Below, in pieces: positions 26,979 through 40,656 of a stretch of 64,000 nt of DNA (its first letter is position 1; each line of letters starts with the position of its first letter). The notes below the pieces were generated by a model. It made no database searches. It saw nothing but the letters and a program-made list of their open reading frames with translations, and had not been told where the DNA came from. Source of the DNA: DATGPD01 sp041398565 (GTDB lineage Bacteria; Planctomycetota; UBA1135; UBA2386); the NCBI GenBank assembly GCA_041398565.1, contig JAWKUN010000003.1:1555213-1619212 (forward strand), given 5' to 3'. The translations under genes were made by a program, and so were the position numbers.

Positions 26979-27530
26979 ATGTCCCTCCTTCCACCCTCGC
27001 GTCGCGCCTTCGCCGTCGGCCTCGGCGTGGCGGCGGTGGCGCAGTTGGCGCTGGCCGGCACCTCTTTCTGGCCGGCGCTCGCGCGCGCGCCCCAGGATTG
27101 GCGCTGGATGACGGCACCGGTGCCCCCGGAGCCGCCGACCGAGGGCATGCGCGCCTTCCGTGCCATGCCCGAGGTGCTGCGCGGGGTGCCCGACGACGCG
27201 CCGGTGCTGGTGGTGTCCGGCCTGGCGGCGGTGCAATTCGAGTACTACGTGCTGCCGCGGCCGATGCGCCTGCTGCAGGCGCTGCCACAGGCGTGGATCG
27301 ATCTGGCGCGTCAGCACGTCCCCGAGTTGGTCGACGAGATCGTTCGCCGCCGCGAGCGCCTGGACGAGCGCGGGCTGCTGCTCACTCGAGCGCGCCTGCG
27401 CGACGCCGTGGGGCTCGTGCGCTTCGTGGTCGTCGCCGGGCCGGAGCCGGTCGAACTGGCGGCGGTGCGCGCTCGCCTCGAACCGGTGCGCAGCCTGCTC
27501 GGCTTCGCACTCTACGCCGTTGGCCCATGA
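26979..27530 (+). CDS. Small membrane-anchored protein of unknown function, paired with a membrane glycosyltransferase
   Basis: I do not recognise a family. The 183-residue product has an N-terminal membrane anchor or signal (about residues 10-30, FAVGLGVAAVAQLALAGTSF) and an Arg/Leu-rich soluble part with VLVVSGLAAVQFEYYVLPRP and a long helical stretch. Its stop overlaps the next start (ATGA), so it is probably translated together with and works beside the following integral membrane protein. No catalytic motif is visible. Confidence 0.65.
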   Translation: MSLLPPSRRAFAVGLGVAAVAQLALAGTSFWPALARAPQDWRWMTAPVPPEPPTEGMRAFRAMPEVLRGVPDDAPVLVVSGLAAVQFEYYVLPRPMRLLQALPQAWIDLARQHVPELVDEIVRRRERLDERGLLLTRARLRDAVGLVRFVVVAGPEPVELAAVRARLEPVRSLLGFALYAVGP

Positions 27531-28885
27531 CCCTCGTCGTCGCCATCGCCGGCGCCCTGGTCTGCTATGCCGCCCAGGGCCTGGCCGGCTGGTGGGCCTG
27601 GCAGGCACTCGGCGGCGACCGGCATGACCGTGCGACGGTCCTCGGCGCCGCCCTGCTGGTCGGGCCGGGGCTGGTGACGGTGCAGATGGTCGGCTACCAG
27701 GCGCTGGGGGTTCCGTTCGCGGTGCCGTGGCTGGTGTTGCCGTGGCTCGGCTTGGTGTGGGCCACGTGGCACCGCCGCCGGCGGCGGCGTCCGCCTCCGG
27801 ACGTGGGCGCGCCGATGGCGGCTCTGGCGAGCGTTCTGCTGGTCGTCACTCTGGCGGTCGCTTTGCAGGCCTTCGCGCTCCCCATCCACGATGGCGACGA
27901 GGTGAACAACTTCGCGCTGTTCGCCAAGGTCTTCGGCTCGCTGCGCGGCATGGCGCCGGAGCGCTTGGCGCACCTGATGGAGCCGGGCCACGTCGAGTAC
28001 CCGCACCTCGTGGCACTCAACCAGGCCTGGCTGTTCGCGTGGGATGCCGTCACCGCGCCGTGGACCGCGCGGGGCTTCGAGGTGTTGGGCATGCTGGCGT
28101 TGTTCGGCGTGTGCGCCGGGTCGTTCGCACCGATCACATGGACCGCCACGGCGGCGTGCGTGCTGTCCGTCGCGTCGCCGCCAGTGCTGAACAATGCCGT
28201 CGGCTTCGCCGACGTGCGCCTCCTGGCGACATTCGTCCTGCTCGGCAGCGAGGCGCAGAACGTGCTCGCCGGCGGCGATCGGCGTGCCCCCCTGCGCCTG
28301 GCGCTGGTGCTCGGCACCGCCGCGCTCACCAAGAACGAAGGCCTGGCGGTGGCACTCGGGGGTTGCCTGGTGCTGCTCGTCGCCACCGTGCGCCAGCGCT
28401 GCTTTGCACGGGGCGCCGCGGCCCTGGCGTGTGCCGCCGGGATGCTGCTGTTGTGGCCGGCAGTACGCGCCTGGCTCGGACTCAGCATGCCGTACGTCGA
28501 CCGCGCCCTGGCACCGCCGCTCGACGTGTTGGCGGCGCAGGCGTGGCGCGTCGTCGCCGAGTTCGCCCGTCTCATGTTCCCGGTCGACCTCCCCGGCTTC
28601 CTGCGCGGCGGTCTGCTCTTCTGGGTCGCGATCCCGCTCGCCCTCTGGACCTGCCGTCGCGATCGAGCGGCACGTTGGCTGGCGTTGGCCTGGGTCGCGC
28701 ACCTCGGCCTCTACGTCTATGTGCTCGGCATTGCTCGCCCCGGCGACCTGCAGGCGCTGTTCCGCACCGCGGCCGGCCGGCTCGTCCTGCACACGACCGC
28801 GTGGCCGATCCTGATCTTGGCACGGGCGGTGAGCCTGCGGGGCGCACCTTCGCGTGACGGATTGGTCGCCGGTGGCGATGGGTGA
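27527..28885 (+). CDS. Polytopic membrane protein, probable GT-C type glycosyltransferase
   Basis: The 452-residue protein has about ten or more hydrophobic segments. An acidic motif HDGDEVNNFALFAKVF (about residues 121-136) sits in the first large loop, where GT-C enzymes (ArnT/PMT-like) keep their catalytic Asp and where the local pattern of an acidic pair before an aromatic/Asn stretch is familiar. An exposed HLMEPGHVEYPHL follows. These features suggest transfer of a sugar from a polyprenyl carrier on the outer side of the inner membrane. I cannot assign donor or acceptor. It converges with the N-acetylglutamate synthase gene. Confidence 0.7.
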   Translation: MTLVVAIAGALVCYAAQGLAGWWAWQALGGDRHDRATVLGAALLVGPGLVTVQMVGYQALGVPFAVPWLVLPWLGLVWATWHRRRRRRPPPDVGAPMAALASVLLVVTLAVALQAFALPIHDGDEVNNFALFAKVFGSLRGMAPERLAHLMEPGHVEYPHLVALNQAWLFAWDAVTAPWTARGFEVLGMLALFGVCAGSFAPITWTATAACVLSVASPPVLNNAVGFADVRLLATFVLLGSEAQNVLAGGDRRAPLRLALVLGTAALTKNEGLAVALGGCLVLLVATVRQRCFARGAAALACAAGMLLLWPAVRAWLGLSMPYVDRALAPPLDVLAAQAWRVVAEFARLMFPVDLPGFLRGGLLFWVAIPLALWTCRRDRAARWLALAWVAHLGLYVYVLGIARPGDLQALFRTAAGRLVLHTTAWPILILARAVSLRGAPSRDGLVAGGDG

Positions 28886-29005
28886 GCGGCGGCGACGGCT
28901 GAGCTGTGGCGACTGGCAGCTCGAGTCGCATCCTGCGCCGATGCCGACCAGGTTGCGCTGGAGCTGCCGCGCGCACGGAGCCCGCGTCGGCCACGTCGCC
29001 GCGCC

Positions 29006-29623
29006 TCAGCGCTTGCCGGGCTGACCAGCCTTGCGTTCGGCCTGCAGCGCCTTGATGCGGCGCGGCAGCGGGAACGAGTTGGGGGCAGCGGTGAGCTTCG
29101 CCTTCTCTTCGGCGGCGTCGAGCGGTCGCAGGCGGCGCACCATGGCGATCTCGTCGCAGGCCATGAACTTGGGGCAATGCATGCAGTCGGAGAACACCTT
29201 GTGCGGCAGGCTCTCGTGCTGCACGGTGTCGAAGCCGAGCTTGGCGAAGAAGCCTGGCACGTAGGTGAAGGCGAACAGTGTCGGCACGCCGAGGGTCTCG
29301 GCGTCGGCGACGATGCGGTCGACGAGGGCGCGGCCGACGCCACCCTTCTGCAGGTGCTTGGCTACGGCGAGCGAGCGCACCTCGGCGAGGTCGGCCCAGA
29401 CCACCTTGAGTGCGCCACAGCCGGCGAACTTGCCGTCGACCTCGGCGATCACGAAGTCGCGGATGCCCTCGTACACCGACAACGGCGAACGCGGCAGCAT
29501 CACCTGCTCCTGCGCCAGGCTGTTGATGAGCTCGAGAATGGGGGGGACGTCGTCGACGCAGGCGCTGCGGACGACGACCTCGCTCTTGCGTGCGAGGTCC
29601 GGAGAGGACTCGGTCTTGGTCAT
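29006..29623 (-). CDS. argA: Short GNAT-type amino-acid N-acetyltransferase (N-acetylglutamate synthase)
   Basis: The 205-residue protein is a GNAT enzyme: VVRSACVDDVPPILELINSL at the N-terminus, GCGALKVVWADLAEVRSLAV, then the acetyl-CoA loop KGGVGRALVDRIVADAE. The tail HKVFSDCMHCPKFMACDE, with three Cys, is typical of the short NAGS group often fused or linked to ArgH. It would make N-acetylglutamate, the first step of arginine synthesis. The ATG at 29623 is used; a GTG at 29635 overlapping the argH stop (GTGA) is an equally good start. It is last in argG-argH-argA. Because argJ can also make N-acetylglutamate, this enzyme is probably the priming and regulated one. Confidence 0.85.
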   Translation of the reverse strand: MTKTESSPDLARKSEVVVRSACVDDVPPILELINSLAQEQVMLPRSPLSVYEGIRDFVIAEVDGKFAGCGALKVVWADLAEVRSLAVAKHLQKGGVGRALVDRIVADAETLGVPTLFAFTYVPGFFAKLGFDTVQHESLPHKVFSDCMHCPKFMACDEIAMVRRLRPLDAAEEKAKLTAAPNSFPLPRRIKALQAERKAGQPGKR

Positions 29624-29631
29624 GGCAGGCT

Positions 29632-32264
<2,633 letters not shown>

Positions 32265-32298
32265 GGTTCGTCGGCTCCAGCAGGGGGAACGGGCAAGC

Positions 32299-32331
32299 GC
32301 ATACTTATGCAGAAATCAGGCATAAGAATGC
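32299..32331 (-). promoter_or_regulatory. Candidate ArgR double operator (ARG boxes) upstream of argG
   Basis: Two near-identical AT-rich palindromes, GCATACTTATGC (32299-32310) and GCATAAGAATGC (32320-32331), are inverted with respect to each other with one mismatch in 12. Their centres are 21 bp apart, the spacing of paired 18-bp ARG boxes bound by an ArgR hexamer. They stand out in a GC-rich genome and lie 35-67 bp before the argG start, where they would cover the promoter. The half-site GCAT differs from the E. coli GAAT, so the assignment is by layout and context, not by exact consensus. No argR gene is in the window. Confidence 0.5.
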
Positions 32332-32417
32332 GTTGACGAGCGAGAGCGTCAAGGGCCTGGTCGAGAAAACGCCTCGAGGCGGTGGCCCGGCGGCGGTGCT
32401 GTCGGCGTTCGTGGCAC

Positions 32418-33635
32418 TCACATCCGAGCCACGTAGTCCTCGATCAGCTTCTTGAAGTCGGTCGCGAGGGTCGCACCCGACAGAGTGCAGACGTGTGCGC
32501 CGTCGACGTAGACCGGCGACTTGGGTGACTCTCCGGTGCCTGGCAGGCTGATGCCGATGTGCGCCGCCTTGCTCTCGCCGGGTCCGTTCACGACGCAGCC
32601 CATGACCGCGACCTTGAGCGACGCGACCTGCGGCTTGCTTCGCGCCCATTCCGGCATGCGGGCGGCCAGGAACTGCTCGACCTCCAGGGCCAGGTGCTGG
32701 AACGTGGCGCTGGTGGTGCGGCCGCAGCCCGGGCAGGCGGTCACTTCAGGCAGGAAGGGGCGGATCGCCAGGGCCTGCAGGATCTGCTGGCACACCCTCA
32801 CCTCTTCGGTGCGCGCGCCACCTGGCTTGGGTGTGAGCGAGACCCGAATCGTGTCGCCGATGCCGTCTTGCAGCAGGATCGCCAAGCCGGCGGTCGATGC
32901 GACGATGCCCTTGGTGCCCATGCCGGCCTCCGTCAGGCCGAGGTGCAGGGCGTGGTCGGTGCGCGCAGCCAGTGCGCGGTAGACCGAGACCAGCTCTTGC
33001 ACCTTGCTCACCTTGCAGCTCAGCACGATGGCGCCCCGCGGCAGGCCCAGGCGTTCGGCGGCGCGCGCCGAGTCGAGCGCGCTGCGCACCATCGCTTCGA
33101 GCCACACGTCCTCCGCCGGCAACGGCTGCTCTCTGCCGGCGTTGGCGTCCATCAACGCCGACAGCAGGTCCTGGTCGAGCGAGCCGGCGTTGACGCCGAT
33201 GCGCACCGGCTTGCCATGCTCGATGGCCACCCGCACCATGGTTTCGAAGTTGGCGTCGTGGTTCTTGCCGCGACCGACATTGCCGGGATTGATGCGGTAC
33301 TTGTCGAGCGCGCGCGCGCAGTCGGGGAAGGCGCGCAGGAGCAAGTGCCCGTTGTAGTGGAAGTCGCCGATGAGCGGCACGCTGGCGCCGGCATCGTCGA
33401 GGCGCCGGCGGATCTCCGCCACCGCCGCCGCCGCGGCCTCGTTGTTGACCGTCACCCTCACCAGCTCGGAGCCGGCCCGATGCAGATCGAGGATCTGCTG
33501 CGTCGTGCTGTCGACGTCGGCGGTGTCGGTGTTGGTCATCGACTGGACGGCGACCGGGTGGCCACCGCCCAGCGTGACGCTGCCGACGCGGACGGGGACG
33601 GTGGGCTTGCGCACCGGGGTGAGCATCGGCCGCAT
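32418..33635 (-). CDS. ispG: 4-hydroxy-3-methylbut-2-enyl diphosphate synthase
   Basis: IspG (GcpE) is the iron-sulfur enzyme of the MEP isoprenoid pathway that makes HMBPP from the cyclic diphosphate. The 405-residue frame has VAVQSMTNTDTADVDST, RVTVNNEAAAAAVAEI, KYRINPGNVGRGK, the TIM barrel, then the cluster ligands ACPGCGRTT and VMGCVVNGPGE. The short bacterial form without the extra domain is seen. Start at the ATG at 33635 or 33626; longer frames to 33746 add nonhomologous sequence. It stands alone, 150 bp from the argG operator. Confidence 0.95.
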   Translation of the reverse strand: MRPMLTPVRKPTVPVRVGSVTLGGGHPVAVQSMTNTDTADVDSTTQQILDLHRAGSELVRVTVNNEAAAAAVAEIRRRLDDAGASVPLIGDFHYNGHLLLRAFPDCARALDKYRINPGNVGRGKNHDANFETMVRVAIEHGKPVRIGVNAGSLDQDLLSALMDANAGREQPLPAEDVWLEAMVRSALDSARAAERLGLPRGAIVLSCKVSKVQELVSVYRALAARTDHALHLGLTEAGMGTKGIVASTAGLAILLQDGIGDTIRVSLTPKPGGARTEEVRVCQQILQALAIRPFLPEVTACPGCGRTTSATFQHLALEVEQFLAARMPEWARSKPQVASLKVAVMGCVVNGPGESKAAHIGISLPGTGESPKSPVYVDGAHVCTLSGATLATDFKKLIEDYVARM

Positions 33636-33732
33636 GCTACGCCCCGGTGCGCTCACCTTGAATGCCGCCGCGCTTCCCGGAGCGCTGCGAATGTCCTGGC
33701 ACGCGGGGGGCGCGACGCCATCATCCGCCGCC

Positions 33733-35007
33733 ATGGCCGCCTCCATCGAGCCGCCCGCGGATCCGCCACGTCGGCGCGACCTGTTCGGCGGGCCGCGCGG
33801 CCGGGTCCTGGCCTTCTGCTGGCTCGGCTGGGTCTTCGACTTCTACGACCTGATCCTGTTCGCCTTCGTCAAGGTGCAGGTGGGCAAGGACCTCGGGCTC
33901 GGTTTGACCGGCCCATTGGCCTGGATCGATGGCGCGACCCTGCTGGCCACGGCGGTGGGCGGCTTCGCGTTGGGCAGGCTGGCGGATCGCCACGGCCGTC
34001 GACGGGCGATGGTGCTCGGCATCCTGATCTTCTCGGCCGGGACTCTTGCCACCGCGGCCGCCACCGGCTTTTGGTCGCTGCTCATGGCGCGCATGCTCAC
34101 CGGTCTCGGGGTCGGGGGCGAGTGGGGCATCGCGCACGCGCTGGTCGCCGAGACCTTCGCTGGCCGCGCCAGGCTGCGTGCCGCCGCACTCCTGCAAGCC
34201 GGCGCGCCGGTGGCGATGGCGCTGGCGGCCGTCGTCGGGTGCATCGCGGCGCCGCAGATCGGCTGGCGTGCCTGCTTCGCGCTGTCCGCGTCGACGGCGC
34301 TGTTGGCGGCCGCCGCGCGGGCGATGGTGCCGGTCGACTCGGTGCCGGTCACGAGCGGCGAGGCACGCGCCGAGCGGACTTCGCTCTCGGCCTTGCGCGC
34401 CCTCTGGCAGCCCGCGCTCCGCCGGGCGAGTGCCGGGCTGCTGCTGCTGCTCGGCCTGCACATGACCGGCTTCTGGTGCACCTATGCCTGGCTGCCGGCG
34501 GCGCTCATGGTCGATCTGCACGTGGCGCCGGCGCAGGTGGCGTGGTTCCAAGTTCAGATCAACGCCGTGCACGTATTGGCGGACCTGGGCTACCCGCTGC
34601 TGGCCGAACGCGTGGGGCGCGCGCGGGCCTTCCGCGTCACCTGCGTCGCCTTTGCTTTCGGTCTCGCAGCACTGGCGCTGGGCTTCGAGGGCGCCGGCCG
34701 CGACTGGCGGGCATTCGGGTGGGCGGCGGCGGCGGTGGGGTTGGGCGCAGGCACGTGGTCGGCGTTCGGCCCGATGTTCGCCGCCAACTACCCGCCGGGC
34801 CTGCGCGCCACCGCTGCTTCGGGCTTCTACAACCTGGCACGGGGCGGGCAGTTGGTGACGCAGCCTCTCGTGGGCTCGTTGGCCGCGGCGGCGGGGACGC
34901 TCACCGTCGGTCTGTGGATCGGCGTGGCGACCGCCCTGGCTTCGGCGGCGTGCCTCGGTCTGGTCCCGCGTCTCGCGCCCGACGAGAAGGCCGGGGCGAC
35001 GACCTGA
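33733..35007 (+). CDS. MFS transporter, metabolite:proton symporter type
   Basis: The 424-residue protein has about twelve membrane segments. The first helix reads LGWVFDFYDLILFAF and the loop 2-3 motif is GRLADRHGRRRAM, followed by RMLTGLGVGGEWGIAHALVAE. This GGEWG block is typical of the sialate/lactate/aromatic acid symporter groups (SHS, AAHS). The substrate is probably an organic anion; given the sialate esterase elsewhere in the window a sugar acid is thinkable but unsupported. The 42 bp upstream contain another in-frame ATG (33691). It converges with the TPR gene. Confidence 0.85.
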   Translation: MAASIEPPADPPRRRDLFGGPRGRVLAFCWLGWVFDFYDLILFAFVKVQVGKDLGLGLTGPLAWIDGATLLATAVGGFALGRLADRHGRRRAMVLGILIFSAGTLATAAATGFWSLLMARMLTGLGVGGEWGIAHALVAETFAGRARLRAAALLQAGAPVAMALAAVVGCIAAPQIGWRACFALSASTALLAAAARAMVPVDSVPVTSGEARAERTSLSALRALWQPALRRASAGLLLLLGLHMTGFWCTYAWLPAALMVDLHVAPAQVAWFQVQINAVHVLADLGYPLLAERVGRARAFRVTCVAFAFGLAALALGFEGAGRDWRAFGWAAAAVGLGAGTWSAFGPMFAANYPPGLRATAASGFYNLARGGQLVTQPLVGSLAAAAGTLTVGLWIGVATALASAACLGLVPRLAPDEKAGATT

Positions 35008-35079
35008 CGTCGCTCGGCGGGGAACCTGGCGCGGGTGCCTCGCCGTCCGCCAGTCGGCGACGGGTCGGATTCTGCGGCG

Positions 35080-38000
35080 TCAGTGCTGGAGCTGCTCGAG
35101 CTGAGCGGCGAGGTGCCCGGCGTAGGTCGAGTGCGGGCTGTCGGGGTAGGCCTGGGTGAGCTCGGCGAAGAGATCGCGGGCGTCGGCGTAGTCGCCGTTC
35201 CACAGCGCCGTCATGCCGGCGAAGTAGAGGTGTGAGCCGTCGGCGCGCGGCGCTGCGGTCCGCAACAGGCGGGCGGCCTCGTCGAGCTTGCCGCGACGCA
35301 TGGCGACGAGGCCCATCGCGTAGGCGGCTGCCGGGCTGCTCATCAGCTCGGGCGTGGTCTCGCTGTCGACGAGCTTCACGTCGGCGGCGGACAGGCGGTC
35401 GTGCTGGGCCGCGATGCGCGCGAACTCGAGCAGCGCTGGCGGGTGGGGAATGTAGTCCGCGACCCAGCGCAGGCTGCTCAGGGCCTGATCGACGTCGCCG
35501 CGCGCTTCGAGCAGCTGGGCGCGCCGGATCCAGACCGGCAGCAGCGTCGGGTCGTGACGCAGCAGGTCGTCGATGCGGCGCAGGACCTCGTCGGCGCCCT
35601 CGATCTGCTCGAGGCGCTCGACCGAGCGTAGACAGAGGTCGACGTTCAGATCGCGTAGCGAGGGGAAGAAATCGAGGTGCTTCAGCAGCAGGGTCTCGGC
35701 CTCGGCGGCATGCGGCGCCCGCTCGCCGCGCGCCACGAACGGGCCGTGTGCGGTCTCGAGGCGGTCGACGAGGAAGTGCACGGCGGCCCCGTACGGCTCG
35801 CCGGCCTCGACCACGCGCCGCGCCTTCGCCTCCAGTTCCGGGACGATCTTGGCTTCGCCGTTGCGCACCAGGGCGCGGCCGAGCATGAAGTAGAAGTCGA
35901 GGAAGCGCGAACGCTCGCTGTCGGGGAGCTGGCCCTCGAGCTGGCGCAGCAGCTCGAACGCATCGTCGGTGCGGCCGCGCGTCGTGAGCATGCCGACGTT
36001 CTCCAGGCCCGCGCGCGACTCCTGCGGGAACTGGATCCACAGCCGGGCCAGCACCGGCAGGGCGTGCTCGGGGTTGTTCTTCAGGATGCTCACCTGGGTG
36101 GCGAAGGCTTCGCCCACCATGGCGCGCATGCGGGGGGTGGCGAGGAGCGGTGCCATGACCACGCTGTTCGAGATCAGCGGGCCGATCTTGCTGATGTCGC
36201 CGTGCAGGCCGCCGTCGGTGATCCTCAGCACCTCGTCGTAGGCGGGCATGAAGGTCGGCACCTTCTGGGTGAGCTCGGTCAGTTCAGCGACGGCGCGATC
36301 CCGCTTGCCGCTCGCGGCCAGGGCACGCGCGTACAGGAACCATGTCAGCGTGCTGGTGGGCACGCGCTCGTGCAGATCACTCGCGGCCTTCTCCGCCATG
36401 ACCTGGAAGCCGGGCATCGACAGCAGGGTGAGCACCCGTAGCACGGCGGGGCTGTCCTTGTGCACCAGCGCCTTGAAGTCGGCGGGTACGGTGCGCTTGT
36501 CGTCGGCGTTGCCGCCGAGGGCCAGGAGCAGCATCGCCGGCACGTCGAGCGGCGCCTGACGTACGCGGACGCGGGCCCACGCCACGGCCGGCTCCAGGCG
36601 GCCGAGGCTCGCCAGTAGGCAGGCGCTCGCCTCGTCCGTGGCCTCGGTCTGCCAGAGCGCGGACTCGGCGTCGGAGGTTCGCTTCTGCAGGAGCCAGAGG
36701 AGGGACAGGCTCGGCAGTGCCTCGAGACGACCGTCGTCGAAGGAGATCGCGCCGGTGAAGTAGACCTCGGCCTGCGCCAGGCGATCGAGCGCCAGGCAGG
36801 CGCGACCAGCGAGCGCGAACACCCGCCCGTTGCGCCCCTCGACGTTGGCTTCGTCCTCCAGCAGCGGCGACAGCACGTCGAGGACCAGGCTCGGCTGGCC
36901 GTTCGCCTCGAGCTCCTGCGCGACGCGCAGCAAGATCTCGGGATCGTCGTGAGCGTGCAGAACGAGGGTGCGCACCGCCATGCCGAGCAGCGGCGACTTC
37001 GGGTCGGCCTTGGCCTCGAGCGGCAGGAAGCGCGTCGTCGCTTCGACGCAGGCCTCGTGATCTCCGGGGAACGCCACCGGGATGTTGAGCAGGACGTTGC
37101 GCGCCTCGGCGGTCTGTCCGGCGGCGAGCAGGCCGACTGCCGAGCGCAGCATCACCGGCGCGCTGGTGTTGTAGCGGTACATGGCGCGCCGGCAGAGCGG
37201 CGGGAGGAGCGCTCTCTGGTCGCGCGCGATGGCCGCCGCCAGCAGCGTCTGCGCCATCTCCGTCGTGGCGACCCGGTGCAGTGCGGCATCGAACAGCAGG
37301 CTGCTGTCCTCGCGCTTGGCGAGGCCGAGCGCTCGCATGTAGAGGCGCAGAGCTGTCGTGGAGTCCGGGTGGAACTCGCGGTAGGTCTCCGCCGCCCGCA
37401 GCGCGTCGATGGCGTCACCCATGGCGAGCTTTGCCTCCGCCTCGAGGCGCCGTGGCCACTCGGCCCAGGGAAACGCCGGCGTCGCCAACTGGCCGCACCG
37501 CGCGGCGAGCTGGTACAGCTTGTTCGTCATCGCCAGCTCGCCGAGCGCCAGGTAGATGGCGGGATCGTGCGGTTCGGTGGGGTTGGCGGAGCGGCGCGCC
37601 ACCTGCCGAGCCAGGAGTTGGCTGGCATCGCGGTTGGTCGCCTTGGCGGCCTCGTCGACGGCACGCACGTAGAGGGCGAGCGCCGCATCGTCGTGCGTGC
37701 GATGCTGGACGAGGACCGCCGCGTCAGCCATCGCCAGGTTGGGCTGTCCGGCGGCCAGCAAGTGCACACAGCGCATGCGGCGGGCCCGCAGGTCGTTCGC
37801 ATCGGTCTGGCACCAGACGTCGAGCGCCTTCGAAAGCGCGGGCGAGTCGCCCTTCTCCGCCACCCATTCCGCCAGGAGATCCAGCGCGATCTGACGGATG
37901 TCGTACCCGTCCGTCGCCGGCAGGTCCTGCTGGATCGACGCGATGTTGGTGAGCAGTTCGGGGAACTGCTGCCCTTCGTTCCAATTCAGGCAGGCGAGCA

Positions 38001-39132
38001 CCGCGAAGTACTCGGGCAGCATCCGCACCAGGCCCGCGTCGTGCAGGGCCTGCACCTCGGACATCAGGGCATCCAGGCGAGCCCGGTCGCCGAGTCGTCG
38101 CAGGGCGCGAGCCTGCGCCAGCATCAGCCGCTTGGTGATGGTAGGGAAGCGGTCGGCGCGCGCGCGCTCCACCGCCTTGCCGGGCGGCAGGTAGCGCTCG
38201 GCGATGGCGACGACGGCGCGGTCGTCGCCTGCCGCCAGGCGTTCGTCGGCGGTCGCCACCGCCGCGTACACCGTCTCCAGGTGGTCGAAGCGTCGCAGGT
38301 AGAGGTCTTGCAGCGCGCGGCGGTCGTCGGTGCGACCGGCTTGCTCGAGGGCGAACGCCAGCCCCTGGAAGGCAGCCACCGGCTTGCCGTCCGGGTCGAT
38401 GAGGCTCTTGCGGAAGTGGGCGAGTGCCTGCTGGATCCCGGCGCGGATCTCGTCGATGCGACCCTGCCAGGTGTCGAGGCTCACGGCCGTGGCGCTCTCG
38501 CGGCGCATCAAGGCGAACAGTTCGCTCTGGGCGCGAACCGCCACGGGGTCGTCGCCATCGCGGTACAGGAGGGTCTTGAGCAGAGTGGCCGCGCGTTCGC
38601 GGCTGCCCTCACCGAGCACGCCGTCGAGAGTCTGCACCAGGGCCCTGATGTGTCGCCGGTAGATGGCCTGGTGTGCCTCCCCGGCCAGCTCCAGGGTGCG
38701 CGCCTGCTCGGCACCGGTGACGTTCTCCAGCAGCGAGCGCGCCGCGGCGAGCGCCGCTTCCGGTTGCTGGTCGTCGAGCATGATCTCGATGTGCTCGACG
38801 GCGATCTCGGAGTCGTCCGGCTTGCCCCCGGTGTGGGCGAGCAGGGCTTCGATGTCGTGGCGTGCGGCCGGCACGTTGCCCAGCTTGTGGTGGGCGCGGT
38901 AGCGGCGGCGCAGGATGTCGGGCAGCAGCTCCGTCTGATCGGCGGCGGTGAGCGTCCGTTCGGCGATGTCGAGGAGGCGCACGGCCTCCGCCACCCTGTC
39001 GTCGGCCAGGGCGCGGTCGGCGTCGGCGATCGCGGTGCGGGGACCGGACAGACCGAGCAGCGCGTAGCCGACGGTGATCACCAGCACCAGCAGGACGAAC
39101 CCGAAGAACAGGATCAGGGTGCGGCGCAGCAT
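35080..39132 (-). CDS. Giant membrane-anchored TPR protein
   Basis: The start is fixed by AAGGAGG, ending 8 nt before the ATG at 39132; an ATG at 39156 lacks such a site. The 1350-residue protein has one N-terminal membrane segment (MLRRTLILFFGFVLLVLVITVGYALLG, quoted in part: LILFFGFVLLVLVITVGYAL) and then almost only helix pairs of TPR type, such as AEAVRLLDIAERTLTAAD, GRACLALDRLAQAEVYFTGA, and near the end MGLVAMRRGKLDEAARLLRT and AMTALWNGDYADARDLFAEL-like units. No enzyme domain is visible. TPR solenoids bind partner proteins, so it is probably a periplasmic or cytoplasmic scaffold. It lies 43 bp after the sigma54 activator gene and is likely cotranscribed with it. Confidence 0.85.
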   Translation of the reverse strand: MLRRTLILFFGFVLLVLVITVGYALLGLSGPRTAIADADRALADDRVAEAVRLLDIAERTLTAADQTELLPDILRRRYRAHHKLGNVPAARHDIEALLAHTGGKPDDSEIAVEHIEIMLDDQQPEAALAAARSLLENVTGAEQARTLELAGEAHQAIYRRHIRALVQTLDGVLGEGSRERAATLLKTLLYRDGDDPVAVRAQSELFALMRRESATAVSLDTWQGRIDEIRAGIQQALAHFRKSLIDPDGKPVAAFQGLAFALEQAGRTDDRRALQDLYLRRFDHLETVYAAVATADERLAAGDDRAVVAIAERYLPPGKAVERARADRFPTITKRLMLAQARALRRLGDRARLDALMSEVQALHDAGLVRMLPEYFAVLACLNWNEGQQFPELLTNIASIQQDLPATDGYDIRQIALDLLAEWVAEKGDSPALSKALDVWCQTDANDLRARRMRCVHLLAAGQPNLAMADAAVLVQHRTHDDAALALYVRAVDEAAKATNRDASQLLARQVARRSANPTEPHDPAIYLALGELAMTNKLYQLAARCGQLATPAFPWAEWPRRLEAEAKLAMGDAIDALRAAETYREFHPDSTTALRLYMRALGLAKREDSSLLFDAALHRVATTEMAQTLLAAAIARDQRALLPPLCRRAMYRYNTSAPVMLRSAVGLLAAGQTAEARNVLLNIPVAFPGDHEACVEATTRFLPLEAKADPKSPLLGMAVRTLVLHAHDDPEILLRVAQELEANGQPSLVLDVLSPLLEDEANVEGRNGRVFALAGRACLALDRLAQAEVYFTGAISFDDGRLEALPSLSLLWLLQKRTSDAESALWQTEATDEASACLLASLGRLEPAVAWARVRVRQAPLDVPAMLLLALGGNADDKRTVPADFKALVHKDSPAVLRVLTLLSMPGFQVMAEKAASDLHERVPTSTLTWFLYARALAASGKRDRAVAELTELTQKVPTFMPAYDEVLRITDGGLHGDISKIGPLISNSVVMAPLLATPRMRAMVGEAFATQVSILKNNPEHALPVLARLWIQFPQESRAGLENVGMLTTRGRTDDAFELLRQLEGQLPDSERSRFLDFYFMLGRALVRNGEAKIVPELEAKARRVVEAGEPYGAAVHFLVDRLETAHGPFVARGERAPHAAEAETLLLKHLDFFPSLRDLNVDLCLRSVERLEQIEGADEVLRRIDDLLRHDPTLLPVWIRRAQLLEARGDVDQALSSLRWVADYIPHPPALLEFARIAAQHDRLSAADVKLVDSETTPELMSSPAAAYAMGLVAMRRGKLDEAARLLRTAAPRADGSHLYFAGMTALWNGDYADARDLFAELTQAYPDSPHSTYAGHLAAQLEQLQH

Positions 39133-39175
39133 TCCGAGGCCCTCCTTATAGCCCATCGCTGCCGGCGCGCGCCGG

Positions 39176-40552
<1,377 letters not shown>

Positions 40553-40656
40553 CTCGGACTCCGGCGGCTTCGTGCCGCCACTCCCACCAAGATCGGCTTC
40601 CGGCCGTGGGTGCCTGTCGTCGGGCCGGTCGCCCGAATCCGGGCATGGCCAGCAGC

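Noticed and set aside
25483..27288. N-terminal extension of the PD40 protein across argJ
   Set aside because: Arg/Pro-rich frame over argJ; the signal peptide at 25482 marks the true start.
35043..35063. Terminator hairpin between the MFS gene and the TPR gene
   Set aside because: CCGTCCGCC/GGCGACGG pairs only with a bulge and has no T-run; too weak to list as a feature.
40553..40656. Sigma54 promoter in front of the activator gene
   Set aside because: A TGGCC is present on the minus strand but no TTGC at the required spacing.
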